A DNA stretch of 64,000 nt from Caldicellulosiruptor hydrothermalis 108. GTDB lineage: Bacteria > Bacillota > Thermoanaerobacteria > Caldicellulosiruptorales > Caldicellulosiruptoraceae. Each line of letters begins with the position of its first letter. The stretch's first letter is position 1. The notes below the pieces were generated by a model. That model made no database searches. It had not been told where the DNA came from and saw nothing but the letters and a program-made list of their open reading frames with translations. The stretch is taken from the NCBI RefSeq assembly GCF_000166355.1, contig NC_014652.1, positions 62,001 to 126,000 on the forward strand, given 5' to 3'. Shown here in pieces: positions 37,899 through 47,242 of this stretch. Both the position numbers and the translations under genes were made by a program.

Positions 37899-38906
37899 GT
37901 GTATAAAAGCATAAAATATAGAATCACACTTGTAACATCTATCATATTCATCGGATTTATACTTTTAGTCGCAATGGCTTCGAACTTTATATTTAAAGAT
38001 TTTTTAATGGATTATTACTACCAGCTATTGCAAAAAAATGACCAGAGCATAATCAATAATTATAAAATTTATGTAACGCTCATAGAAGAGTCTGCAAAAC
38101 AGATTGGTACAAATAGTAAAGTGTTTGACCTGTTAAAAAACAATAATACAGAAGGCAATATAACGGAGATTTTAGATGGCATCAAATTATCTAATACAAG
38201 AATATTGGCAGTTATATTGTATGATACAAATGGAAGATATTACACTTCAAGCTATGTTGTAGACTATCCAACATTGAGTGAACTTTTAAAGGATAAAAGA
38301 ATAAAAGAGTTTGTTGCCAATGATAAAAAGCAAAGCTTGTGGTTGATTAGAAATAGAGGGTTAGCCCCGTACTACAATAACACATATTATAAAAGCGCCT
38401 ATGGCGTTGTAAGTTTTATTTCTAAAATATATGATGAAAATAAAAGACTCTGTGGATATCTTGTGATTGATATAGACCCTAAATATTTTTACCAGCGGCA
38501 CTTTGGAGTTTCTGATCATGCTGACATTTCGGTTTATCTTTATGATAAGGATATTGGTCTGCTACCACGCCAGGATGAACAGACTCAAACCCTCTTAAAA
38601 CTTTCCTCTGTTATAAAAAATAGAAAAATAGACACTAACACTTTAAAGAAAGAAAATTCGCTGATAAGAATTGACGATAACACATTACTTGATATAGTCA
38701 GAATTTTTGAGTCGGGATATATTGTCATTTTATATGACATAAGTGAATTTGGCAGGGATATTTTAACTTATACAATTCTGATAGTGATAGTAAGTAGCTT
38801 ATTGATCGGAATGTCGTTTTTATCAAGTACCATTTTAACCCAAACAATATACAAACCATTAATAAATCTGGTTGACAAGATAAGAAAATACAATTATAGT
38901 AGCTGA
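37899..38906 (+). pseudogene. Truncated YesM-like sensor: sensing region without a kinase domain
   Basis: The 335-residue product has a first helix (about 10-30), an extracellular dCache-like region, and a second helix (about 283-308). It then stops at IYKPLINLVDKIRKYN, exactly where HAMP should begin. No HAMP, His_kinase or ATPase domain follows. The stop at 38904-38906 lies 2 bases from the stop of the convergent, complete kinase C, so the missing 3' half was probably lost when the two blocks were joined. It keeps a promoter-like box and ribosome site (CAAGGAG), so a membrane protein may still be made; it could be inert or act as a dominant sensor fragment. GTG start. Confidence 0.75.
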
Positions 38907-38908
38907 CA

Positions 38909-40642
38909 TCATTCACTTTTAGCTTTTATTTTAATCAAAATGGTTGTGCCTTTGTTTTTTTCACTTGAAATAAACAAACCGTATTCTTTACCATATTCGA
39001 TTTTAAGTCTTTCATCGACGTTTTTTAGCCCATAACCGCCTCTGCTGTTTTTGCTTAAATTATCTAATTCCGAAGGATCAAATCCTACTCCATTGTCTGA
39101 AACTTCAATATGTAAATCCTCATTAACTAACATACTTTTTACAACGATGAGTCCTTTTTCTTTCTTAGGCAAGATTCCATGTTTTATGGAGTTTTCCACA
39201 AGCGGCTGTACAGTAAATTTGAGAATCTTCATGTCCATTGTTTCAGGAGCAATTTCAAACTCAATGTCAAACTTATTAGGAAATCTAATCTTTTCGATAG
39301 CAACAAAATTTTTTACAAGCTCTATTTCATCAGATAATCGTATGTACTTTTCACCTCTATGCAAACTTATACGATAGAACTTGGCTAAAGCCATAACAAT
39401 ATTTTCAATTTCAGGCTGTTTTTTAATTTTTGCAATCCATGCTATGGCGTCAAGAGTATTATAAAGAAAATGTGGATTTATTTGTGACTGCAGTGCTGTC
39501 AGTTCAAGCTCTCTTTGTTTTTCCATATCATGATTGATTGTTTCAACTAAGTTACTTATTCGTTTGGTCATTTCTTCAAATGCAAGTTCTAACTCCCATA
39601 TCTCATCATGTAAGTTTTTATATATGTAGGGCTTAACATTTTTTGTTTGACCTATAGAATTAATTCTATTTAATAAAAATCTGATGGGATTGGTCAAAGA
39701 AGAAGCCGCCTTGATTGCTATTATAACACACAATATCAATGTAATGAGTACAAGCCATATTATTACAACGTTGATTTTTGTAAGCTGTTCTTTTAAGTTG
39801 GATAATGGTAGAAGGCTTACAATAAACCATCTACAATTAAGACGTTCAAGATTTTCGCTGGGTCTGCTGATTGCAACAAGAAACTGCCCTTCGTTTATTG
39901 TTCTCAATGAGTAACTAAATTCTTTTTTGGCATCAGAAAGCCAATTTTCAAAGATGATGCTCCCCACATACTTACTTTCAGGATGGCTGATGATTTTGTT
40001 CTGCTGGTCTATAACTAAGGTGGAAACAATATCCGATGACTTGCTTTTGTTACATATCTTAGCAATACTGTTTTCATCAATCAGCATCAGAAGGTAGCCC
40101 AAATACTGACCGGTATAAAAATTATAATATCTTTTTCCAAGAACTATATAATTGTTTCCATTATCTTTTACTACAGGACCCCATACGAATAAGTTTCTTC
40201 TATCTTCTATATGAGAAAGTAACTCTTTTGTGATGAATAAAGAAGGGTTTACCTTGGTGTTAAAGTTAAATACCTCACCTTTCTTGGTTACAATTACAAT
40301 GTCACCAATATAATCATTTATTCCCAAGGTGTTTAAATATGTTGTTAATTTTTTCTCTTTTTCATTGTACGATAAATTGGTATTAGATAAAAGATCATAT
40401 ATATCTTGATTTTGAAGTAGTCTTACCGAAGTAAGATTTATGTTGGTAAGAAGTAAATAGATACCTTCTTGGATATCACTGTGGATGTCCTTGAGGTGCT
40501 TGTAGTAGTATTTTTGGATTATGAACTCACTAAACATACGCGAAAAAGAGATTATAATGAATGTAAAAATCACTATACCCAGCACTAAAAAGAAGGTTAT
40601 TCTACTTTTTAGTTTAAATATTCGCAGAAAGTTAATTTTCAT
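38909..40642 (-). CDS. YesM-family sensor histidine kinase (pair C)
   Basis: This is a 577-residue complete sensor with an N-terminal helix (about 16-36), an extracellular sensing region to about 280, a second helix (about 283-306), HAMP (about 310-362), H391 in NPHFLYN, and an ATPase domain with VENSIKHGI, VSDNGVGF and GYGLKNVDERL. The start overlaps the end of regulator C by 11 bases, so the regulator comes first on the minus strand. AGGTGA precedes ATG 40642. It is divergent from transporter 4 and probably controls it. Confidence 0.88.
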   Translation of the reverse strand: MKINFLRIFKLKSRITFFLVLGIVIFTFIIISFSRMFSEFIIQKYYYKHLKDIHSDIQEGIYLLLTNINLTSVRLLQNQDIYDLLSNTNLSYNEKEKKLTTYLNTLGINDYIGDIVIVTKKGEVFNFNTKVNPSLFITKELLSHIEDRRNLFVWGPVVKDNGNNYIVLGKRYYNFYTGQYLGYLLMLIDENSIAKICNKSKSSDIVSTLVIDQQNKIISHPESKYVGSIIFENWLSDAKKEFSYSLRTINEGQFLVAISRPSENLERLNCRWFIVSLLPLSNLKEQLTKINVVIIWLVLITLILCVIIAIKAASSLTNPIRFLLNRINSIGQTKNVKPYIYKNLHDEIWELELAFEEMTKRISNLVETINHDMEKQRELELTALQSQINPHFLYNTLDAIAWIAKIKKQPEIENIVMALAKFYRISLHRGEKYIRLSDEIELVKNFVAIEKIRFPNKFDIEFEIAPETMDMKILKFTVQPLVENSIKHGILPKKEKGLIVVKSMLVNEDLHIEVSDNGVGFDPSELDNLSKNSRGGYGLKNVDERLKIEYGKEYGLFISSEKNKGTTILIKIKAKSE

Positions 40643-41921
40643 CTTTCAATTCACCTGCAAAAGTATGATAATCTACAAATTCTTTTGGAGTATAACCCGT
40701 ATATTTTTTGAATAGCTGACTAAAATATTTAGCGTCCTGATATCCCACTTTTTCAGCAACCTCGTAGACTTTCAGGTTTGTTGATAAAAGCAATTCCTTT
40801 GCCTTAGAAATTCTGTATTCAACGAGGCAATCATAAAATGTTTTTCCCAGTTCATCTTTGAACAAGTGCATCAAGTGGGAAGTGCTGATGTGAAGTTTAT
40901 TTGCCACTTCGTCAATAGTGATATCCCTGTTATAGTTTTCAACAATCATTTTTAATGCATCTTTGACCTCTTTTCTGATGCCAATTAAGTCCTTATCCCG
41001 TGCACAGCCAATTATATTTAGCTCTGGCAAAGGAGAATAATTTGAAGCAAAGGTAGCTTCTCTATAAGCTTTAGATATATTATCCCATAGGTGTACATCA
41101 CTAATTCCCACTGCCACAGTAAAATTATCATTTTGAAATTTTCTATTAATTTTTTTCATCAAATAACAAAATTCGTTTTTAAGCTGTTCATAGAGAGTAT
41201 CTGTGTCACCATCAAGACCAATTATTATGACAAATTCATCTTCGTCTTTTTCCAGACAAATGCCACCATTTGAAATGCGTGCAAATACATTTTTTAATAT
41301 TTGGCTATTTATGTACTCTTTTAGCATACGTAAATGTTCGTTTGCGGTTAAGGCACTCTTCTCATAATTTGTAATTCTAATAGTTATTACCATTATATTG
41401 TTTGAGTCAATCTTAAAATAAGAGAGAGTTTCTTTAATTAAACGGCTATCAGAAATCTTTCCATATACAATTTCTCTCAGTAAATTAACTTTTAAAGCTG
41501 AAATATTATTCTTAAAGCTATTGTAAGAGTCAATAAAATTTCTTTCGCTTTCTATCTTCTTTATTACCTTTTGGATTGTTTCAATAAGTTCATTGTTATC
41601 GATGGGCTTTAGTATATAATTTGTTGCACCATACTTTATTGCTGCTCTTGCGTACTCAAAATCGTCATATGCACTTATTACTATCAGGTGAGAATTAATT
41701 TCATTTTCTCTCAATTTTTTCATAAATTCTACACCATCTAATATGGGCATTCTAATATCAGTAATGATAATATCAGGATTGAGCGTTTTAGCAAGGTTTA
41801 GAGCATCTTCTCCATTATCGGCTTCTCCAACTATTTCTATTTGATATTTAGCCCAATCAATCGTTTGCTTGAGTCCTTCTTTGACATAGTACTCATCATC
41901 CACAATCATCATTTTGTACAT
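40632..41921 (-). CDS. YesN-type response regulator, receiver plus AraC HTH (pair C)
   Basis: This 429-residue regulator has a receiver (D55 in IITDIRMP, K in ILKPID), a middle region, and an AraC HTH domain (about 325-420; VANKLHISTSHLMHLFK and VGYQDAKYFSQLFK). The gene order is regulator then kinase, the reverse of pairs A, B and E. It is transcribed divergently from the transporter 4 binding-protein gene across a 184-base intergenic region, the natural place for its binding site. Confidence 0.9.
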   Translation of the reverse strand: MYKMMIVDDEYYVKEGLKQTIDWAKYQIEIVGEADNGEDALNLAKTLNPDIIITDIRMPILDGVEFMKKLRENEINSHLIVISAYDDFEYARAAIKYGATNYILKPIDNNELIETIQKVIKKIESERNFIDSYNSFKNNISALKVNLLREIVYGKISDSRLIKETLSYFKIDSNNIMVITIRITNYEKSALTANEHLRMLKEYINSQILKNVFARISNGGICLEKDEDEFVIIIGLDGDTDTLYEQLKNEFCYLMKKINRKFQNDNFTVAVGISDVHLWDNISKAYREATFASNYSPLPELNIIGCARDKDLIGIRKEVKDALKMIVENYNRDITIDEVANKLHISTSHLMHLFKDELGKTFYDCLVEYRISKAKELLLSTNLKVYEVAEKVGYQDAKYFSQLFKKYTGYTPKEFVDYHTFAGELKDEN

Positions 41922-42054
41922 CTTAAATCACCCAATTAATATTTTACCACAAACAATGTGCTGTTTTAATGAAAAGTTGTAAAACGTCCACGTGCCAAAA
42001 AAGTTAAACTCAAAACAAGATATTCAGATTTTAAAAGATGTTTTTTTGATTTAT

Positions 42055-42060
42055 TATAAT
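42055..42060 (+). promoter_or_regulatory. Candidate -10 box of transporter 4 promoter
   Basis: TATAAT lies 46 bases before the GTG start at 42106, in the divergent 41922-42105 region. The -35 at 17 bases is poor (TTAAAA-like), which would fit a promoter that needs an activator such as the adjacent AraC-type regulator. The rest of this region shows no other clear element. Confidence 0.35.
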
Positions 42061-42105
42061 TACAAACAATATACAAAATCAAATTGATAAAAGGAGGTAT
42101 TTTCA

Positions 42106-43386
42106 GTGAAAAATTTTAAAAAGATTTTAGCGCTTGTTGTTGTGATTGTGTTTATGGTAAGTCTAATAGGAATGCTTGACAGCACTGGAGTAGATGCAAA
42201 GACCGCAGAAAAGGTTAAAATCAGAGCAGTGACATATTTCACAGGTGCAGATCCATGGACAAACACATGGAAAGAAGTTATTAAAGACTTTATGAAGAAG
42301 AATCCAAATGTGGAAATTATCGATGAAGCAACTCCTACTACAAATGATGCTATACGAACCAAAATTAAAACAGACTTTGCATCAGGCAACGAACCGGATG
42401 TAACATTCTTCTTTGTAGGTGCAGACGCAGAACCACTACTAAAGTCTGGCAAAGTATTTATCTGGGATAACGAATTAAAGAAAGATACAAAATGGAGCAG
42501 CAACATTTACAAGAGCGCACTTGCATTTACAACTTACAATGGTCCCATCAAAGAATACAAAGGAAAAGTATATGCAATACCAACCATAGGCTTTTATGAA
42601 GGATTATATGTAAATGTCGACTTATTCAAAAAATACAATCTTCCACTTCCAACCGATTGGAATAAGTTTATAAAAGCGGTTAACACATTCAAATCAAAGG
42701 GTATAATTCCAATAGCAGGCTCCATACTTGAATCATATTACTTAATTGAAACATTTATCCTTTCTGCTGGTGGACCACAGGGACGCAATACTCCGTTCCA
42801 TCCAAGCTGGGAAAAAGGATTAAATATAATAAAGGACCTGTATAAGATGGGGGCATTTCCAAAGGATGCACTGACTTTGCAAGATTCTCAGGCACAGGCA
42901 CTGTTTGCAGACAAGAAAGCTGCAATGATGATAAATGGTTCGTGGTGTGTAGGTGGCTTGAAAGACAAGGTTAACACAAAGATAATGCCAGTACCAGTTG
43001 TGCCTGGTGGCAAGGCACATCCGACCGACATAATTGGCGGTTTTGGTTCGGGATGGTATGTGAGCAAAGATTTGAACGCAAAGAAGAATGGTTGGCCAGT
43101 AAAATTTGTAAAGTATATAACATCTCCTGAAGTTGAGGCTAAATTTATTGCAGTTGGCGGTGTTCCAGCAATTAAATGTAAGGTCCCAAATGTTACTCCA
43201 GTTGCGCAAAGCGGTTATGATATGATGGCAAAAGCTAACTCTGTTTCGATGCCAATTGATGCACAGATATTGCCAGAAGCATTTACAAAGATTAGAACGG
43301 ATTTGGCATACGTTGTGACAGGGAAGAAAACCGCAAAGCAGCTTTTGGCTGAAGCTAAGAAGATTCAAGACAGAGTAAAGAAATAA
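42106..43386 (+). CDS. Sugar ABC transporter substrate-binding protein (transporter 4)
   Basis: This 426-residue MalE-like binding protein has a signal peptide at 1-28 (KNFKK, hydrophobic core, GVDA) with no lipobox cysteine. The motif FASGNEPDVTFFF fits the family. GTG 42106 is the start, 7 bases after AAGGAGGT. It heads a set followed by two permeases and a SIS-type deaminase, with chitobiose phosphorylase, mutase and NagA genes further on. N,N'-diacetylchitobiose is therefore the most likely ligand, by context. Confidence 0.88.
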   Translation: MKNFKKILALVVVIVFMVSLIGMLDSTGVDAKTAEKVKIRAVTYFTGADPWTNTWKEVIKDFMKKNPNVEIIDEATPTTNDAIRTKIKTDFASGNEPDVTFFFVGADAEPLLKSGKVFIWDNELKKDTKWSSNIYKSALAFTTYNGPIKEYKGKVYAIPTIGFYEGLYVNVDLFKKYNLPLPTDWNKFIKAVNTFKSKGIIPIAGSILESYYLIETFILSAGGPQGRNTPFHPSWEKGLNIIKDLYKMGAFPKDALTLQDSQAQALFADKKAAMMINGSWCVGGLKDKVNTKIMPVPVVPGGKAHPTDIIGGFGSGWYVSKDLNAKKNGWPVKFVKYITSPEVEAKFIAVGGVPAIKCKVPNVTPVAQSGYDMMAKANSVSMPIDAQILPEAFTKIRTDLAYVVTGKKTAKQLLAEAKKIQDRVKK

Positions 43387-43405
43387 TTGTTAGCAGGCTT
43401 TGAGG

Positions 43406-43436
43406 TAGGGAGATTAGCCAAAGGCTAATCTCCCTA
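43406..43436 (+). other. Intercistronic stem-loop between binding protein and permease (transporter 4)
   Basis: TAGGGAGATTAGCC (43406-43419) and GGCTAATCTCCCTA (43423-43436) form a perfect 14-pair stem with a 3-base loop. ATCGTTAAAA follows, so there is no U-tract. It is the strongest of the five such elements. Confidence 0.7.
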
Positions 43437-43490
43437 ATCGTTAAAAATAACCAAAGAGTACATAAATTTAAATAAGGAGTAGGATAGAAA

Positions 43491-44363
43491 ATGCAGATAC
43501 TGAAAAACAAAAAATATGCAATTTTGCTGTTATTTCCGGCACTAATTTTAGTAGGTGTCTTTATCTACTATCCCTTGTTTGCAACATTTTATTATAGTTT
43601 TTTTGACTGGCGAGATTTTTCTAACTATAAAACCTTTGTGGGACTTGATAACTATAGGCAGATGATAGAGGATTATGCTGTAAGAAAGGCACTTGTAAAC
43701 ACTCTCATTATGATGGTATGTGTAATTGTGTTTCAGGTTGGTATTGCTCTTGTCTTGGCTTTGATAGTAGACAGCATAAAAGCGGGGTATAAGTTTTTCA
43801 GAACAGTTTTCTTTTTCCCTGTTGTAATTTCTGGTACTGCAATAGGACTTATGTTTTACTTGGCATATGGATATGACTATGGACTGCTTAATGCAATTGC
43901 GACTGCTTTTGGAGGGCAAAAAAGGGTTTGGGTTACTGAGAATTCTGCTTTAACAATGGTTTTAATACCAGTAATATGGCAATATGTGGGCTTTTACTTT
44001 GTTATCTTTCTTGCAGCACTTTCAAAAGTTCCACAAGATATATACGAGTCAGCCTTGATTGATGGAATAACAGGGATAAAAAAAGCTGTTTATATAACAA
44101 TTCCGCTTATTTGGGATGTTATTGCGGTTTGTATATCACTTGCAATTGTTGGTACATTTAAGGTATTTGACATAGTGTATGTTATAACTGGTGGTGGTCC
44201 AATGGATGCAAGTCAGGTTTTGGGTACTTATTTATATAAGGTTGCATTTACAGGCCAAAATCAGGGTTATGCTTCTGCAATTGGTGTATTAATAATTGTT
44301 CTTGGTGTGATTTTATCGGCAATCTCTAACAAACTTACAGAAAGAGAAACAATAACCTATTAG
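43491..44363 (+). CDS. Sugar ABC transporter permease, MalF-like (transporter 4)
   Basis: This is a 290-residue six-helix permease with the EAA loop ESALIDGIT followed by ITIP. AAGGAG lies upstream of ATG 43491. It pairs with the next permease, 20 bases downstream. Confidence 0.87.
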   Translation: MQILKNKKYAILLLFPALILVGVFIYYPLFATFYYSFFDWRDFSNYKTFVGLDNYRQMIEDYAVRKALVNTLIMMVCVIVFQVGIALVLALIVDSIKAGYKFFRTVFFFPVVISGTAIGLMFYLAYGYDYGLLNAIATAFGGQKRVWVTENSALTMVLIPVIWQYVGFYFVIFLAALSKVPQDIYESALIDGITGIKKAVYITIPLIWDVIAVCISLAIVGTFKVFDIVYVITGGGPMDASQVLGTYLYKVAFTGQNQGYASAIGVLIIVLGVILSAISNKLTERETITY

Positions 44364-44383
44364 GAATGAAAGGGGCTTATAAA

Positions 44384-45229
44384 ATGAGTGGAATGACTAA
44401 AAAATTCAGCTTTGCTGACGTGATTAAATATCTCATTCTTGTCCTGTGGGCGTGTACAACTATTTTACCACTTTTATGGGTTTTAAATAATTCATTTAAG
44501 GAGAGCAATGAGATTCTTTTAAATCCAATGAAATTACCATCAAAGCTTTCATTTTTCAACTACAGTCAATTAATAAGCTATGGGAACATGAATATATTTA
44601 GAGGATTTCTTAACAGCCTAATTATTTCAGGTAGTGTAGTCTTATTGGTTTTACTTTTTGGCGGTTTTGCCGCATACGTCATTGCAAGATTTGATTTCAA
44701 GTTAACTGGAATTGTTAAGATTTTTTTCACAGGCGCTATGTTGGTGCCAGCATTTTCAATAGTAATCCCATCATTGGTAATATTAAGAAAATTAGGTTTA
44801 AATGGTAGTTACTTAGCACTGATACTGCCCCAGACAGCTGGGCTTTTACCTTTTGCAACTTTGACTTTAGCAGGATTTATGAAAACCTTGCCAGTTGAAC
44901 TTGAAGAGGCAGCTATAATAGATGGTGCTGGTGTTCTTAGAATATTTTTCAGGATAATTGTTCCTTTATCTATTCCAGGTTTAGTGACAGCGGCAATTTT
45001 TGTTTTTCTGTGGTCATACAATGACTTATTTATGTCACTCATATTTATACCTATTCGAGAAAAGCAGCCTATATGTGTACTGCTTTCCCTCGTTTCGAGT
45101 ATTTATGGAACTAACTATGGAGCAATGATGGCAGCATTAATTATTACAGTTTTGCCGGTTATAATCTTATATGTATTCTTGCAGGAATATGTAATCAAGG
45201 GTATGACAGCAGGTGCAATCAAAGGTTGA
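44384..45229 (+). CDS. Sugar ABC transporter permease, MalG-like (transporter 4)
   Basis: This is a 281-residue six-helix permease with the EAA loop EAAIIDGAG followed by RIIVP and the C-terminus GAIKG. ATG 44384 is chosen because AAAGGGG (44369-44375) lies 8 bases upstream; ATG 44366 lies before that site. The deaminase gene follows 64 bases on with no terminator. Confidence 0.87.
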   Translation: MSGMTKKFSFADVIKYLILVLWACTTILPLLWVLNNSFKESNEILLNPMKLPSKLSFFNYSQLISYGNMNIFRGFLNSLIISGSVVLLVLLFGGFAAYVIARFDFKLTGIVKIFFTGAMLVPAFSIVIPSLVILRKLGLNGSYLALILPQTAGLLPFATLTLAGFMKTLPVELEEAAIIDGAGVLRIFFRIIVPLSIPGLVTAAIFVFLWSYNDLFMSLIFIPIREKQPICVLLSLVSSIYGTNYGAMMAALIITVLPVIILYVFLQEYVIKGMTAGAIKG

Positions 45230-45293
45230 TTTTTGGATTGATAGGGTATGATTAAAAAGTTTAAAATAATAGTGTAAGAGAGGGAACATTGCA

Positions 45294-46331
45294 ATGCATA
45301 AGATGCTAAAAGAAATTTATGAACAACCTTCTGTGATGAAGAGATGTTTTGAGAGCAATGTGGAAATTATAAGGCTTATTGCAAGAAATGTTAAAGATAG
45401 AAACATAAACAACATCATATTTGTTGCACGGGGTTCGTCTGACAACGCAGCGACATTTGGAAAATATATAATTGAAATATTATCAGGAATTCCAGCAGGG
45501 CTTGCAGCACCATCAGTTGCATCACTTTATAAAAAGAATCTTCAATTGGAAAAAACCTGTGTGATAGGTGTATCTCAACCTGGGCAATCAGAAGATATTT
45601 GTAGTTTTTTGGATATGGCAAAAGCAAATGGAGCGATGACCATTGCTATAACAAACAATCCGAGTTCTAAATTATCGCTTATTGCAGAGTATAAATTAAA
45701 TATGAATGTTGGGATAGAAGAAGCCGTTGCAGCCACCAAAAGTTTTACTGCAGAAATAGTACTTTTAGAGCTTTTTGCAGCTTTTTTGGCAGAAGACGAT
45801 AAGTTGGTTTTTGACCTATCAAATATTGAAAACATATTTGAAGAAGTACTTGGCAAAGAAGAAATAATTAGGGAAAATATCGAAAGATTTAGATATATGA
45901 ACGAATGCTTTATTCTCGGACGAGGTGTCAGCTTCCCTGTAGCACTTGAATTTGCGCTAAAAATTCAGGAAACAAGTTATGTAAGGGCAAAAGGCTTTTC
46001 AACTTCTGATTTTAGGCATGGCCCTTTGGCAATGATAGATAAAAACATACCTGTGTTTATAATAGCCCCAGTTGATGAGACTATTGAAGATAATATAGAG
46101 ATTGCAGAAAGATTGACCAAAGAAGGGATTGATATAATAACATTTAGTGATTCGGATAAGCTAAATAAGAAAGCTTGTAAATACGTAGAAATAAAAAAGG
46201 ATTTGAATAAATTTATAAAACCTTTGTTTGTAATACCTCTGATACAGCTTTTTTCATATTATTTGTGTGTGTTAAAAGGAAATAATCCGGATAAACCTCG
46301 ACATTTAAGTAAGGTGACCATTACAAAATAA
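45294..46331 (+). CDS. SIS-domain sugar isomerase, probable glucosamine-6-phosphate deaminase (NagB-II type)
   Basis: This 345-residue cytoplasmic protein has two SIS domains resembling the isomerase half of GlmS but no glutaminase half. Visible motifs are ARGSSDNAATFG, SQPGQSEDI (Pro where Ser is usual), ATKSFTAE, LGRGVSFPVALE and RHGPLAMI. This layout matches NagB-II/AgaS deaminases, which convert glucosamine-6-phosphate to fructose-6-phosphate and ammonia. The position after the transporter and near NagA supports this as the last step of GlcNAc use. AgaS (galactosamine-6-phosphate) is the main alternative. ATG 45294 follows GAGAGGG by 9 bases. Confidence 0.8.
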   Translation: MHKMLKEIYEQPSVMKRCFESNVEIIRLIARNVKDRNINNIIFVARGSSDNAATFGKYIIEILSGIPAGLAAPSVASLYKKNLQLEKTCVIGVSQPGQSEDICSFLDMAKANGAMTIAITNNPSSKLSLIAEYKLNMNVGIEEAVAATKSFTAEIVLLELFAAFLAEDDKLVFDLSNIENIFEEVLGKEEIIRENIERFRYMNECFILGRGVSFPVALEFALKIQETSYVRAKGFSTSDFRHGPLAMIDKNIPVFIIAPVDETIEDNIEIAERLTKEGIDIITFSDSDKLNKKACKYVEIKKDLNKFIKPLFVIPLIQLFSYYLCVLKGNNPDKPRHLSKVTITK

Positions 46332-46333
46332 AC

Positions 46334-46370
46334 GTCCGCCCTTTTCTATTCTCCAAGGGCGGATTTATTA
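46334..46370 (+). terminator. Probable terminator after the deaminase gene
   Basis: TCCGCCCTT (46335-46343) pairs perfectly with AAGGGCGGA (46355-46363), followed by TTTATTAA, a modest U-tract. It ends the transporter 4 operon. Confidence 0.7.
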
Positions 46371-46418
46371 AAACTTGTAAGTTCTAAATGTTTTGAAACA
46401 TCAATAGGAGAGGTAAGC

Positions 46419-47207
46419 ATGAAAAAGGTAGTAATAGTAGATGATGAGGAAATTATAAGAGAAGGTCTTAAGACTTTCGTTAATTGGAAAAAATTAAATT
46501 ATGAGGTTGTAGCTTTAGCTGAGAATGGTACTGAGGGATTGTACATAGTGGAAAAATATAAGCCAGACATTATTATCACTGACATCAGGATGTTTGGCCT
46601 AAATGGACTTGAGATGATAAAAGAGATAAAAAAGAAAAATAAAAAGAGTAAAATTATAATTATCACCGCCTACCGTAACATTGAATATGCACAAGAAGCA
46701 ATTAAACTTGGAGTTTTTAGATTGCTTTTTAAGCCAGCCAAAACTGATGAAATTGAAAAAGCTGTGCAAGAAGCAATTGAGGAGATGGAATATGAAAGAA
46801 TTACTGATGACAAAGAAGCTTTAAGGCAGTGTGTACTGCAGGTTATTAAAAGACAAAAAAACGAGGGAGAAGAAAAACCTTTAAGCTTTATGGCGAGCAA
46901 AATATTAAGCTACCTTTTAGAAAATTACTACAAAGAAATTTCTCTGCAAGAGTTGGCTGAAGAATTTTATATCAGTCACTGGCACCTCAGCAAATTGATC
47001 AAAAAGGAACTAGGTTTGAACTATACTGATTTAATCAATATTATCAGAATTGAACAAGCGAAAAGACTTTTAGCAATTCCACGGTATCGCGTCAATGAAG
47101 TTGGCAGTATGGTTGGATATAACGATAACACTTATTTTTGTAGAGTGTTTAAGAAACTTACAGGAATGTCTCCACAAGAATATAGAAATAAATATTTTGT
47201 AAATTAA
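46419..47207 (+). CDS. Short response regulator, receiver plus AraC HTH (pair D)
   Basis: This 262-residue protein has a receiver (D55 in IITDIRM, followed by F where Pro is usual; T in IIITAYR; K in LLFKPA) joined directly to an AraC HTH domain (about 160-258; LAEEFYISHWHLSKLIK and VGYNDNTYFCRVFK). There is no long middle region. AGGAGAGG precedes ATG 46419. Its partner kinase is the convergent gene at 47243, so the pair cannot share a transcript, unusual for this class. Confidence 0.87.
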   Translation: MKKVVIVDDEEIIREGLKTFVNWKKLNYEVVALAENGTEGLYIVEKYKPDIIITDIRMFGLNGLEMIKEIKKKNKKSKIIIITAYRNIEYAQEAIKLGVFRLLFKPAKTDEIEKAVQEAIEEMEYERITDDKEALRQCVLQVIKRQKNEGEEKPLSFMASKILSYLLENYYKEISLQELAEEFYISHWHLSKLIKKELGLNYTDLINIIRIEQAKRLLAIPRYRVNEVGSMVGYNDNTYFCRVFKKLTGMSPQEYRNKYFVN

Positions 47208-47242
47208 AATTAAACATGATGATTTTTATACCGAGAATATAT

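Noticed and set aside
41980-42000. CCACGTGC palindrome-like string upstream of transporter 4 as an operator
   Set aside because: It is short, occurs once, and no matching copy is seen upstream of the other transporters, so chance is a sufficient explanation.
42820-43368. A 182-codon open frame on the minus strand inside the transporter 4 binding-protein gene
   Set aside because: It is fully antisense to a clear binding-protein gene, rich in Cys, His and Trp unlike real proteins here, and has no convincing ribosome site.
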